This document shows positions 26,949 through 35,257 of a stretch of DNA of 46,648 nucleotides, piece by piece. The position numbers and the translations under genes were made by a program. The notes below the pieces were generated by a model. That model saw only the letters and a list, made by a program, of their open reading frames with translations. It ran no database searches and had not been told where the DNA came from. Within the stretch, counting starts at the first letter, position 1, and each line of letters starts with the position of its first letter. The stretch is from Paracoccaceae bacterium. GTDB lineage: Bacteria; Pseudomonadota; Alphaproteobacteria; Rhodobacterales; Rhodobacteraceae. Location of the stretch: NCBI GenBank assembly GCA_029938175.1, contig JAPYON010000006.1, positions 1 to 46,648 of the forward strand. Direction: 5' to 3'.

Positions 26949-27152
26949 ATGACCTCGGACCCCTTATTCTACCTAATCATCGTCGCCTGCATCTCGGTGT
27001 TTGCCGTCCTGATGCTGGGCGTTGGCAGCTTTGCCAAAAGCGGTAAATTCTACAAGAAATACGCCAACATTATCATGCGTTGGCGCATTGGATTACAATT
27101 TTTTGCCGTCCTGCTGATTGTGTTGTACGCATGGCTTCGCAACGGAGGATAA
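26949..27152 (+). CDS. Small twin-transmembrane protein, HIG1-domain-like
   Basis: A 67-residue protein with two hydrophobic helices (YLIIVACISVFAVLMLGVG and LQFFAVLLIVLYAWL) joined by a basic loop (KSGKFYKKYANIIMRWRIG). This is the layout of HIG1-domain proteins linked to respiratory complexes. A strong AAAGGAG site lies before the ATG. The next gene begins one base after the stop, and this small protein-adenosyltransferase pairing appears to be one operon. Confidence 0.75.
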   Translation: MTSDPLFYLIIVACISVFAVLMLGVGSFAKSGKFYKKYANIIMRWRIGLQFFAVLLIVLYAWLRNGG

Positions 27153-27153
27153 C

Positions 27154-27726
27154 ATGGTTACGCTAAGCAAAATCTATACCCGTACCGGCGACAAAGGCGA
27201 CACCGCCTTGGGCAATGGTGACCGAGTGGCGAAGCACTCGGCCCGCGTTAATGCATACGGAACGGTGGATGAAACCAACGCTACCGTCGGGTTGGCGCGA
27301 CTGCATGCAACAGGTGAAATAAACGTGGCCCTATCGCGCATACAGAACGACCTATTCGACCTTGGCGCAGACCTGTGCCGCCCTGAAATGAAGGCCGACG
27401 CAGAGGCTGAATACCCGCCACTTCGCGTAACCCAGCCACAAGTAAGCCGCCTGGAATCCGAGATCGACGCAATGAACAGCCAGCAGGAAACGCTGAAAAG
27501 TTTTGTTCTGCCCGGTGGAAGCGCTCTGTCTGCCCACTTACATCTGTGCCGAACCGTATCGCGCCGTGCCGAACGTCTGGCAGTGGAACTGGCCCAAACC
27601 GAAAGCGTTAACAATTCCGTAATAAAATATCTGAACCGCCTGTCTGACTGGTTTTTCGTAGCATCCCGCGCGGCCAATAATAATGGCGCCGAAGACGTTT
27701 TATGGGTCCCCGGCGCCAATCGTTAA
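27154..27726 (+). CDS. Cob(I)yrinic acid a,c-diamide adenosyltransferase, PduO type
   Basis: The 190-residue protein has the PduO N-terminal signature KIYTRTGDKGDTALGNGDRV, then VNAYGTVDETNA and the C-terminal CRTVSRRAERLAVEL helix that contributes to cob(I)alamin binding. It transfers adenosyl from ATP to reduced cobalamin to make adenosylcobalamin, the cofactor of methylmalonyl-CoA and ethylmalonyl-CoA mutases. The start at 27154 follows the stop of the HIG1-like gene by one base; an earlier ATG at 27118 lies within that gene. It precedes etfBA by about 830 bases, in keeping with acyl-CoA metabolism nearby. Confidence 0.92.
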   Translation: MVTLSKIYTRTGDKGDTALGNGDRVAKHSARVNAYGTVDETNATVGLARLHATGEINVALSRIQNDLFDLGADLCRPEMKADAEAEYPPLRVTQPQVSRLESEIDAMNSQQETLKSFVLPGGSALSAHLHLCRTVSRRAERLAVELAQTESVNNSVIKYLNRLSDWFFVASRAANNNGAEDVLWVPGANR

Positions 27727-27733
27727 TAGCGCG

Positions 27734-28219
27734 TTAAAAGATCGCGGCCCGAATTGCGTCGGCTAAAACCACCTCGCCAGCTGGTGTCAGATGCGTATTA
27801 GTCGCCCCTTGATGCCAAACCGTTCAGTCGCCCTGCGCAATGTGAGACGCTAGAATCAGATCACGCATATGGGCGTAGGTATCGACATATTCGACCCCTT
27901 CAGCCATTGCCGATGCCCTCTGCAATGACCGAACCGAGGCACGCGGGGTTTGTTCGGTATTAACCGTATCGCCACTAGTGTTAAAGTTTAGATAATCCGG
28001 ACCCACAACAAAAATCTGAGCAACGTCCTTTGCCTTAACTGCCTGAATCCAGCCGGAGATATTCCCGAAAGCATCCACCGCCAAAGCGTCTCCACCTATC
28101 GGAACAATGGTTAATGTCTCGTTAACAATTACCGAGCTTCCGCTTAAAGACACAATCATCCGCCGCTCGCTGTTAACCAGAATCCAGCCGCCAACGGCCA
28201 GTTTCCCGGCATCCGCCAC
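27734..28219 (-). pseudogene. Probable relic of an SGNH/GDSL-type hydrolase (in-frame TGA)
   Basis: A frame starting at the GTG at 28219 gives 131 residues, including DVAQIFVVGPDYLNF and YVDTYAHMRDLILASH, and ends at a TGA (27826-27824). The same frame continues for 29 codons as TVWHQGATNTHLTPAGEV and VLADAIRAAIF to a TAA at 27736-27734. That tail has the form of the last SGNH block (DxxH with HLTxxG), although the catalytic Asp position reads Asn. The continuity across the TGA suggests a nonsense mutation. No N-terminal GDS block is visible, so the gene is also truncated or quite divergent. The family call is tentative. Confidence 0.5.
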
Positions 28220-28237
28220 ATCAAATGCGGACGCGCA

Positions 28238-28252
28238 TTAATGTTTTGTTAA
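28238..28252. promoter_or_regulatory. TTAA-N7-TTAA box (CtrA-type)
   Basis: TTAA-TGTTTTG-TTAA matches the CtrA full-site consensus, about 20 bases upstream of the start of the minus-strand hydrolase relic and 308 bases before etfB. It may be a leftover control site of the relic. Confidence 0.3.
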
Positions 28253-28527
28253 TTCTTGGGATGTTGCAGATGGCAAGATGAACCAAAAGGTTAAGAATTC
28301 TATCTCGGCCTGACTGATTCAATTCTCACCGAAAACTGATGAATAATTGGTTAATATTACCAAGATTCGAAAGTGGCATTCGTTTTGTAGCAATGCGCAA
28401 AACTACTATTTCGCTTAAATTCACTCAAATCAGGAAATTCTGGAAGATTCTGACGTTAGGAGTCGTTTTTCGATTTCAAACATGACAATAAAATAGTACT
28501 CCTCATCAAATTGGCAATCCCTCGTTG

Positions 28528-28542
28528 TTAACGGGGCATTAA
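28528..28542. promoter_or_regulatory. TTAA-N7-TTAA box (CtrA-type) directly before etfB
   Basis: TTAA-CGGGGCA-TTAA ends 17 bases before the etfB ATG and abuts its CGGAG ribosome-binding site. The position is more compatible with repression or chance than with activation. Confidence 0.3.
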
Positions 28543-28559
28543 CTCGGAGTTACGCTATT

Positions 28560-29321
28560 ATGAAGGTACTTGTGCCTGTCAAACGTGTGATCGACTATAA
28601 CGTGAAAGTACGCGTCAAAGCGGATGGTAGCGGTGTTGATCTGGCAAACGTTAAAATGTCTATGAACCCTTTCGACGAAATCGCTGTAGAGCAGGCAATT
28701 CGTCTGAAAGAAGCCGGTAAAGTCGAAGAAATTGTCGTGGTTTCCATCGGCATAAAGCAATCGCAGGAAACTCTGCGAACCGCTTTGGCCATGGGTGCTG
28801 ACCGCGCGATCCTGATCATAGCGGCGGATGACGTCCACACCGACCTCGAGCCGTTGGCTGTTGCGAAACTTCTAAAGGCTGTGATCGACGAGGAACAACC
28901 CTCGCTGGTGCTGGCCGGAAAACAGGCCATCGACAACGATATGAACGCGACTGGCCAGATGCTTTCGGCATTGCTGGGTTGGTCCCAAGCGACGTACGCC
29001 TCCGAGCTGGAGATTGATGGCGACAGCGCCACCGTCACGCGCGAAGTGGACGGCGGACTGCAAACGATCAAGGTGAAAATGCCTGCAATTGTAACCGTTG
29101 ACCTTCGTTTGAACGAACCGCGCTATGCCTCCCTGCCAAACATCATGAAGGCAAAACGCAAGCCGATGGACGAGAAAACACCTGCAGATTACGGCGTTGA
29201 CGTTACACCGCGCCTGACGATCTTGGGCACTTTCGAGCCTGCCTCGCGTTCCGCAGGTGTTATGGTTGCCGACGTGGCCGAGCTGGTTGCAAAACTTAGA
29301 GACGAAGCGGGAGTTCTATAA
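28560..29321 (+). CDS. etfB: Electron transfer flavoprotein beta subunit
   Basis: The 253-residue protein starts [19 protein letters not shown] and carries [16 protein letters not shown], both highly conserved in Etf[21 protein letters not shown] forms part of the AMP-binding region. [20 protein letters not shown] near the end is the recognition loop for acyl-CoA dehydrogenases. With EtfA it shuttles electrons from acyl-CoA and other dehydrogenases to ETF-quinone oxidoreductase. Its stop overlaps the etfA ATG by one base. Confidence 0.95.
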   Translation: MKVLVPVKRVIDYNVKVRVKADGSGVDLANVKMSMNPFDEIAVEQAIRLKEAGKVEEIVVVSIGIKQSQETLRTALAMGADRAILIIAADDVHTDLEPLAVAKLLKAVIDEEQPSLVLAGKQAIDNDMNATGQMLSALLGWSQATYASELEIDGDSATVTREVDGGLQTIKVKMPAIVTVDLRLNEPRYASLPNIMKAKRKPMDEKTPADYGVDVTPRLTILGTFEPASRSAGVMVADVAELVAKLRDEAGVL

Positions 29322-30250
29322 TGGCTGTTCTACTTCTTGCCGAAATCAACGGCGCCGATCTTTCGGTTGACCAAACTGCCAAAGCTGTAACGGCTGCGGC
29401 CGCCCTTGGTGATGTAACGGTTCTTTGTGCCTCTACCGGATGCTCGGGTGCTGCCGAGGCGGCTGCTAAACTCGACGGAGTTGCTAAGGTTCTTTGTGCC
29501 GATGATGCCGCTTATGGCAACGGTCTGGCTGAGCCAATCGCCGATCTTATCGTATCGCTGGCTGGCGATTATGAACATATCGTTGCCCCAGCTACCGCGT
29601 CCGGCAAAAACATCCTGCCCCGCGTTGCGGCCCTGCTGGACGTCATGGTGATTTCCGATGTGACTGGCATCACCGATGCCAACATATTCGAGCGCCCGAC
29701 TTATGCCGGAAACGCCATGCAAACGGTTCAGTCATCAGATGCTACCAAAGTGTTAACAATCCGCACCGCCGGCTTTGATGCGGCTGGTTCCAACGGCTCG
29801 GCTGCGGTTGAAGACATTTCGGCGGCTGCCAATCCAGGTCTTTCCGAATGGGTAGAGGACAAGGTTCAAACCTCTGACCGTCCAGATCTGACATCCGCAG
29901 GGAGCGTAGTATCCGGCGGCCGCGGCGTTGGTTCCGAGGAAAACTTTGCAATTATCGAGAAGCTGGCTGACAAGCTGGGCGCCGCCGTTGGCGCTTCGCG
30001 TGCTGCTGTCGATTCAGGTTACGCGCCGAACGACTGGCAAGTTGGCCAGACGGGCAAAGTTGTGGCTCCGGATCTATATATCGCCATCGGTATTTCCGGT
30101 GCGATCCAGCACTTGGCCGGTATGAAAGATTCCAAGGTTATCGTTGCCATCAACAAAGACGAAGAAGCGCCTATTTTCCAGATTGCCGATTACGGTCTAG
30201 TTGCCGACCTTTTCGAGGCTGTCCCAGCGCTCCATGATGCCCTAGATTAA
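29321..30250 (+). CDS. etfA: Electron transfer flavoprotein alpha subunit
   Basis: A 309-residue subunit. The N-terminal domain contains [19 protein letters not shown], and the C-terminal FAD-binding domain contains [28 protein letters not shown] (ending at the FAD-contacting [12 protein letters not shown]) and [15 protein letters not shown]. These are standard EtfA motifs. It binds FAD and pairs with EtfB. It is followed by a strong intrinsic terminator, so etfBA is a closed two-gene operon. Confidence 0.95.
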   Translation: MAVLLLAEINGADLSVDQTAKAVTAAAALGDVTVLCASTGCSGAAEAAAKLDGVAKVLCADDAAYGNGLAEPIADLIVSLAGDYEHIVAPATASGKNILPRVAALLDVMVISDVTGITDANIFERPTYAGNAMQTVQSSDATKVLTIRTAGFDAAGSNGSAAVEDISAAANPGLSEWVEDKVQTSDRPDLTSAGSVVSGGRGVGSEENFAIIEKLADKLGAAVGASRAAVDSGYAPNDWQVGQTGKVVAPDLYIAIGISGAIQHLAGMKDSKVIVAINKDEEAPIFQIADYGLVADLFEAVPALHDALD

Positions 30251-30267
30251 TCTTTTATATCAATTTT

Positions 30268-30299
30268 TAAGGGCCCGTCGGATTAGGCGGGCCTTTTTT
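30268..30299 (+). terminator. Intrinsic terminator after etfA
   Basis: AAGGGCCCGTC and GGCGGGCCTTTTTT form a GC-rich stem around a short loop followed by six T residues. It lies about 18 bases after the etfA stop. The AAAAAAGG arm read on the opposite strand overlaps the end of the minus-strand orphan frame. Confidence 0.85.
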
Positions 30300-30652
30300 G
30301 TGTTTGACTAAGTTGTAATTCAGCCACCACTGTTGCCGCGATTTTGGAGTGCACAGCTCGCGTCATCCAACCGGTGCCCTTACCTAAACCCATTGATGAT
30401 TTCCCACCACCCTCGGGGATTTTTACCGGGACGGTTAAGGCACTATCAACATGTGTTTCCAAAACATTAACCATTGGCTGCGTCACTGACGGTTCCATAC
30501 CGACACCCCCCCTTCGGCTTTACCCACAATAGTACTTTAGCCGTTTCAATATCTGCTAACAGTTCCAACATTCGGGCCATCCAAAGGAGAAAAATGGGGG
30601 CTGACAACAGGGTGGATATTACTGCTAAGATGAGGATCCGGCTTTGGCCCAC
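30283..30652 (-). pseudogene. Orphan small membrane protein gene, frameshifted at a seven-G tract
   Basis: From a GTG at 30652 the frame gives a membrane helix (ILILAVISTLLSAPIFLLWM), then ARMLELLADIETAKVLLWVK. At a run of seven G residues (minus strand, about 30507-30513) coding character moves to another frame: MEPSVTQPMVNVLETHVDSA, then LTVPVKIPEGGGKSSMGLGK and AVHSKIAATVVAELQ, ending at 30283. One G fewer joins the two halves into a single 122-residue protein. It could be a decayed gene, a phase-variable gene, or a base-calling error. I do not recognise the family. Confidence 0.5.
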
Positions 30653-30737
30653 GGAACACTTTATTACTGCGCCCGAAACGGTACAAATCCACCCCCTCGA
30701 TGCTGTCGATTATGATGCCGTAAGCCATGCGCTCCAC
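30610..30737 (-). pseudogene. Possible N-terminal relic of a DUF6473-like gene
   Basis: The frame MAYGIIIDSIEGVDLYRFG followed by RSNKVFRGPKP resembles the start of DUF6473 proteins common in Rhodobacterales, which have a short MAY lead, an aromatic/Arg-Tyr-Gly stretch and FRGP. Resemblance ends near 30615 and the frame stops soon after at 30546. The match is short and from memory, so it is weak. Confidence 0.3.
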
Positions 30738-30875
30738 CCCGTACGAACTTGTTTCCCGCTACACTCGCATTGAAACCTTTACCGAAGGTTAACGGCGCGC
30801 ATAAACAGGTTGCCCGTCACCCGCACACCGCCTATGTTCACGGGGAAATCACAGCCAGAGAACAAAGGGTTTTCC

Positions 30876-31751
30876 ATGAATATCAAATCGGTCGGTGTCA
30901 TCGGCGCAGGTCAGATGGGTAACGGAATTGCTCATGTTTTTGCTTTGGCCGGGTACGAAGTTTATGTGAACGACGTCTCGCAAGATGCGCTAGATTCTTG
31001 CAAATCCCTGATAACCAAGAACATTGCCCGTCAGGTCGCCCGCGAGAAAATTACTGCGGAACAGATGGAAGCGGCACTGTCTAACATCCGTATGGAGTCG
31101 GATATTGCGGTTATCGGAAAAACCGATCTGATCATCGAAGCAGCGACCGAGCGCGAGGAAATAAAACACCAGATTTTTGCCAACCTTGCACCACATCTTG
31201 GCAAGGATACGATCCTGACATCGAACACCTCGTCGATCTCGATTACTCGGTTGGCGGCGGCTACGGATCGGCCTGGAAAGTTCATGGGGTTTCACTTTAT
31301 GAACCCCGTTCCGATCATGCAACTGGTTGAACTTATTCGCGGAATAGCAACCGACGACGGAACTTATCAATCTCTCAAGACCGTCGTAAAAAAGCTTGGA
31401 AAGACCTCGGCCAGTGCCGAAGATTTTCCGGCGTTCATCGTTAACCGTATCTTAATGCCGATGATCAACGAGGCCGTTTACACCCTTTATGAAGGGGTCG
31501 GTACGGTCGAGAGCATCGATACTTCGTTGAAGCTGGGTGCGAACCATCCTATGGGCCCGTTGGAGCTGGCGGATTTCATAGGGTTGGACACATGTCTGGC
31601 CATTATGAACGTGCTTTATAACGGTTTGGCGGACACGAAATACCGTCCCTGCCCACTGTTGGTAAAATATGTCGAGGCGGGTTGGCTGGGGCGCAAATCA
31701 GAACGCGGGTTCTATGATTATCGCGTCGATCCGCCGGCTCCCACGCGCTGA
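30876..31751 (+). CDS. 3-hydroxybutyryl-CoA dehydrogenase
   Basis: The 291-residue protein has the N-terminal NAD-binding turn VIGAGQMGNGIAHVFALAGY, the segment SNTSSISITRLAAATDRP and GFHFMNPVPIMQLVELIRG with the catalytic His-Glu pair region, and the C-terminal NHPMGPLELADFIGLDTCLA. It oxidises 3-hydroxyacyl-CoA to 3-oxoacyl-CoA or runs in reverse, in butanoate and polyhydroxybutyrate metabolism. The start at 30876 begins the Rossmann strand directly; an in-frame ATG at 30810 adds 22 unrelated residues. It stands alone after the orphan region and converges with accA. Confidence 0.93.
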   Translation: MNIKSVGVIGAGQMGNGIAHVFALAGYEVYVNDVSQDALDSCKSLITKNIARQVAREKITAEQMEAALSNIRMESDIAVIGKTDLIIEAATEREEIKHQIFANLAPHLGKDTILTSNTSSISITRLAAATDRPGKFMGFHFMNPVPIMQLVELIRGIATDDGTYQSLKTVVKKLGKTSASAEDFPAFIVNRILMPMINEAVYTLYEGVGTVESIDTSLKLGANHPMGPLELADFIGLDTCLAIMNVLYNGLADTKYRPCPLLVKYVEAGWLGRKSERGFYDYRVDPPAPTR

Positions 31752-31758
31752 CACGCGG

Positions 31759-31849
31759 GCGTTAACGTTTCGCCTAAATCGCGTGTTTTTCGTGTGCACA
31801 AACCGTACACAACGCGTGCATAACCCGTATGTACAATTTACGTTAACGC
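31759..31849. repeat. Paired 10-bp inverted repeats between convergent genes
   Basis: GCGTTAACGT (31759-31768) and ACGTTAACGC (31840-31849) are exact reverse complements, 71 bases apart. One lies just after the stop of the dehydrogenase gene and the other just after the accA stop. They could form a long-range stem or be two sites for one DNA-binding protein. No T-run accompanies them. Confidence 0.5.
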
Positions 31850-31850
31850 T

Positions 31851-32816
31851 TTAAGCAACCAACGCCTTGCTACCCATATCGAGGTATTTCCGGCGACGCG
31901 CCGAAACCCGCTTCTTGGGGTCGGCTTCCGCTAATTCTGCCAGCAATACCTCAATCATAGCGGCGACGGACTGAATCACGGCATCGGAATCTCGTTGTGC
32001 CCCTCCGACGGGCTCCGGAATTACATGATCGGCCACACCCAGCTTTTCCAGATCCTGCGCGGTCAGACGCAAAGCCTCGGCTGCTTCGCGCATCTTGGTC
32101 GCGTCTTTCCACAGGATCGAGGCGCATCCTTCGGGCGAAATCACCGAATATACGGAATGTTCCAGCATCACCAATTTGTCGGCCGCCGCAAATGCGACCG
32201 CACCACCCGAGCCACCCTCACCAATGATAACCGCAATCAGCGGAACATCAATTGAAAGGCATTTCTCGGTTGAACGTGCAATCGCTTCGGATTGTCCGCG
32301 CTCCTCGGCACCTTTGCCGGGGTACGCGCCAGTGGTATCAATCAGTGTGATAACCGGAAGACCAAAGCGATCCGCGAGGTCCATCAGGCGCACCGCTTTA
32401 CGATAACCTTCGGGACGCGCCATGCCGAAATTACGTTCAATACGGGATTTAGTGTCGTTACCTTTTTCGTGCCCGATCACCACAACCGGTTGGTCATTGA
32501 ACCGCGCCAAGCCCCCCATAATCGCATGGTCATCAGCGAAACTTCGATCTCCCGCCAGAGGCGTGTATTCGGTGAATAATGCGTCGATGTAATCGTTGCA
32601 ATGCGGACGGTCAGGGTGCCGCGCCACCTGACATTTCTGCCAAGGCGTTAATTTATTATACATATCTGCAAGCAAAGAGGCTGCTTTGTCGTCTAGCGCC
32701 GTGGCTTCTTTACTGACGTCCATTGCCTCGTTCTGTCGGGCGAGGGCGCGCAATTCCTCGGCTTTTCCTTCAATTTCAGCAAGCGGTTTTTCAAATTCAA
32801 GATAATTTTGCATCAT
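31851..32816 (-). CDS. accA: Acetyl-CoA carboxylase carboxyltransferase subunit alpha
   Basis: A 321-residue subunit of normal length. The N-terminal [20 protein letters not shown] is the standard AccA start. [38 protein letters not shown] and [20 protein letters not shown] hold the oxyanion-hole glycines and CoA-binding surface. With AccD it transfers carboxyl from biotin to acetyl-CoA, giving malonyl-CoA for fatty acid synthesis. Two adjacent ATG codons offer starts three bases apart. It is not linked to accB, accC or accD here. Confidence 0.95.
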   Translation of the reverse strand: MMQNYLEFEKPLAEIEGKAEELRALARQNEAMDVSKEATALDDKAASLLADMYNKLTPWQKCQVARHPDRPHCNDYIDALFTEYTPLAGDRSFADDHAIMGGLARFNDQPVVVIGHEKGNDTKSRIERNFGMARPEGYRKAVRLMDLADRFGLPVITLIDTTGAYPGKGAEERGQSEAIARSTEKCLSIDVPLIAVIIGEGGSGGAVAFAAADKLVMLEHSVYSVISPEGCASILWKDATKMREAAEALRLTAQDLEKLGVADHVIPEPVGGAQRDSDAVIQSVAAMIEVLLAELAEADPKKRVSARRRKYLDMGSKALVA

Positions 32817-32893
32817 GCCAGCCCTGATATAAACGTTAACAGATTATATGACGCCGGCACCTTTGGATTGCAAGTTAGAACCTCGATTTGTAC

Positions 32894-33853
32894 CTATCCG
32901 GTAATCATCTCGGCCTGTTTTACGATGACTTCGGCCTGCTTGATCGAGGCGATATCGATCAGGCGACCTTTGTAAACAGCGGCGCCCTGCCCTTCGGCGG
33001 TCGCTTGCGCCATAGCGGCAAGAATCTCGCGCGCCTCGTTGATCTGCTGTTTGGAGGGCGTGAACACCTCGTTGGCCAGCGTGATCTGCTTGGGGTGGAT
33101 CGCCCACTTGCCAACCATGCCCAGCGTGGCCGAACGGCGTGCTTGCGCCCTGAACCCTTCGTCATCCGAGAAGTCGCCGAACGGGCCGTCAACGGGCAGC
33201 AGGCCGTGAGTGCGGCACGCAGCAACAATGGCCACGGTCACGGAATGCCACGGGTTGCCCCAATGTTTTTCGCCGTTTGGCGTGTGCATATAGTAGTTTT
33301 CCTGCGTGCCGCCGATCCCCGTCGTCTGCATACCCATCGAGGCGGCGTAATCGGCCGCGCCAAGACTCATCGCGACCATGCGCGGGCTCGAGGCAGCGAT
33401 TTCTTCAATGTGGGACAGGCCTGCGGCGGTTTCGATGATTACTTCGAAGTTAACGGGTTTTGCGCGACCCTTTGCGGCCTCGACCGCCGTTGCTAATGCA
33501 TCCACGGCGTATATGTCCGCAGCACAGCCCACTTTGGGGATCATAAACTGGTCGATGCGATCGCCCGTCTGTTCGAGAATATCGACGATGTCACGGTACC
33601 AGTATTCCGTGTCGAGACCGTTGATGCGTACAGACAGAGTCTTGTTGCCCCAATCGATTTCGTTGATGGCTTTGATGACGTTTGCCCGAGCTTCGTCTTT
33701 GTCAGACGGGGCTACGGAATCTTCTAGGTCAAGATTTACGACATCCGCATCGCTGGCTGCCATTTTCTCGAATATCGCTGGACGCGAGCCTGGTCCAAAC
33801 AATTGGCAACGGTTCGGACGGGCGGGAGATGCAGGTTGAATCTTGAAGCTCAT
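32894..33853 (-). CDS. mcl1: L-malyl-CoA/beta-methylmalyl-CoA lyase
   Basis: The 319-residue CitE-like aldolase has the N-terminal FGPGSRPAIFEKMAASDADV, the metal-site NLDLEDSVAPSDKDEARANV, FEVIIETAAGLSHIEEIAAS and the C-terminal GKWAIHPKQI. Length and sequence fit Mcl1 of Rhodobacterales. It cleaves beta-methylmalyl-CoA to propionyl-CoA and glyoxylate, and interconverts L-malyl-CoA with acetyl-CoA plus glyoxylate, in the ethylmalonyl-CoA route of acetate assimilation. It lies 77 bases before accA on the same strand and after the MFS gene. Confidence 0.92.
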   Translation of the reverse strand: MSFKIQPASPARPNRCQLFGPGSRPAIFEKMAASDADVVNLDLEDSVAPSDKDEARANVIKAINEIDWGNKTLSVRINGLDTEYWYRDIVDILEQTGDRIDQFMIPKVGCAADIYAVDALATAVEAAKGRAKPVNFEVIIETAAGLSHIEEIAASSPRMVAMSLGAADYAASMGMQTTGIGGTQENYYMHTPNGEKHWGNPWHSVTVAIVAACRTHGLLPVDGPFGDFSDDEGFRAQARRSATLGMVGKWAIHPKQITLANEVFTPSKQQINEAREILAAMAQATAEGQGAAVYKGRLIDIASIKQAEVIVKQAEMITG

Positions 33854-33955
33854 AGCGGAATCCTTGCGGCAATGAAGTTACGTTTTCTTTGGGCTTTTCA
33901 TCACAATCTTGCGCGGTGGAGTCAATGGAAAAATGTTGCAGCTGCGAAATAGAAG

Positions 33956-35203
33956 CTACTTGGCAACGCCACGATGCCCAAGTTCCCCTGCTTTATTGGC
34001 TACGTACATCACGTATCCGGCGATCAGTACGGCCAAGACAGACGATCCGAGCATCATATACAGCAACGGGAATGCCCCCGTTTCCAGCGTCAGCATTGTG
34101 CCGGTGATCGCGGACAGCCCAGCGCCGCCGCCGATCATCACTGCACCGCCAAGGCCCGAGGCACTGCCGGCCAGATGCGGGCGCACGGACACAATACCGG
34201 CGTTGGCATTTGGCAACACCATACCGTTGCCGATGCCTACAAAGCCAATGCTTCCAAAGAACGGTATTGGATAGTCGTAGCCAACGTGAAACAGGACCAG
34301 CGCGACGACCATAGCCAGCACCGAAACCAAGCCGCCCGACAACATCATCCGGTTCATACCAACCACATTCGAAAACTTGCCTGACAGAAAGTTACCAAAC
34401 ATATATCCGATCGAGATAAAGGCGAAAAACATACCCATTCTGGCCGGATCTAGGCCCAGAATTTCGATTGCCACGAATGGCGCGCCGCCGAGAAATGCAA
34501 AGAATGCGCCCGACGCGAAGCCCGCCGTCAGGGCGTATCCCCAGAAGCGGCGCGAGCGGATCAGCTCGGGGTAGGCTTTGAACTGCGGCCTGAAGCTGGC
34601 GGATTTGTGCTGGTTGGTCTCGCCGAGATCAGCCCAAACCAGCCACAGGCCGAGCGCGCCGAACGCGAACACCAATGCGAAGGAGCTTTGCCAACCGAAT
34701 GTCTGATCCAGATACCCGCCTATCATCGGGGCTACCATCGGCACCAACGACATGCCCATGGTGATATAGCCGATCATGCTGGCTGCCTCCCGTGGCTCAA
34801 CCATGTCGCGCACGACTGCGCGAGACAGGACCATACCAGACGCGATGGCTGCTTGCGTAAACCTGAATGCAAGGAAGATGCCCGCGTTTGGCGACAAGAT
34901 GCAGCCTATAGTTGCCAACAGAAAAATGGCAATTGACCACAAAAGCACGGGTCTACGACCAAAGCGGTCAGACAGTGGCCCAATGACAAGTTGCAGAATC
35001 GCGGTGGTTCCGAGGTAAGCCGAAATCGCCAGTTGCATGACCCCGTATTCCACGCCGAAATAGACCGCCATACCCGGAAGGGATGGCAGGAATATATTCA
35101 TGCTCAGCGCCGGAATACTGGCTAGCATCACAAGCGTTATTATATGTGGCGAAGTCGTCCGGCTTAGCCAAACAGCGCCCTCGGACATTCTGGATTTACT
35201 CAT
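33956..35203 (-). CDS. MFS multidrug exporter, Bcr/CflA family
   Basis: A 415-residue transporter with about 12 membrane helices. The motif A loop is GPLSDRFGRRPVLLWS after the second helix, and SLPGMAVYFGVEYGVMQLAI near the start is typical of the Bcr/CflA drug-resistance group. It probably exports drugs or small metabolites by proton antiport. The ATG at 35203 is preferred to a TTG at 35209. It follows the PatB-type gene by 54 bases on the same strand, which hints at joint expression. Confidence 0.88.
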   Translation of the reverse strand: MSKSRMSEGAVWLSRTTSPHIITLVMLASIPALSMNIFLPSLPGMAVYFGVEYGVMQLAISAYLGTTAILQLVIGPLSDRFGRRPVLLWSIAIFLLATIGCILSPNAGIFLAFRFTQAAIASGMVLSRAVVRDMVEPREAASMIGYITMGMSLVPMVAPMIGGYLDQTFGWQSSFALVFAFGALGLWLVWADLGETNQHKSASFRPQFKAYPELIRSRRFWGYALTAGFASGAFFAFLGGAPFVAIEILGLDPARMGMFFAFISIGYMFGNFLSGKFSNVVGMNRMMLSGGLVSVLAMVVALVLFHVGYDYPIPFFGSIGFVGIGNGMVLPNANAGIVSVRPHLAGSASGLGGAVMIGGGAGLSAITGTMLTLETGAFPLLYMMLGSSVLAVLIAGYVMYVANKAGELGHRGVAK

Positions 35204-35257
35204 GCGCAACCGTAGGCCGATTTTTCAAATACGCAATCGGAAACGTCGCGCCGCGAG

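Larger units (their letters stand above)
28220..28559. other. AT-rich intergenic region upstream of etfBA
   Basis: This 340-base stretch lies between the hydrolase relic and etfB. It is visibly richer in A and T than its surroundings. It holds two TTAA-N7-TTAA boxes, listed separately. I see no convincing open frame on either strand. It probably contains the etfBA promoter. Confidence 0.5.

Noticed and set aside
27723-27737. TTAA-N7-TTAA box overlapping the adenosyltransferase stop
   Set aside because: It lies at a gene end facing a relic, not at a start, so it is probably chance.
30474-30773. Plus-strand frame before the hydroxybutyryl-CoA dehydrogenase
   Set aside because: It overlaps the better minus-strand membrane-protein frames and lacks a ribosome-binding site or recognisable motif.
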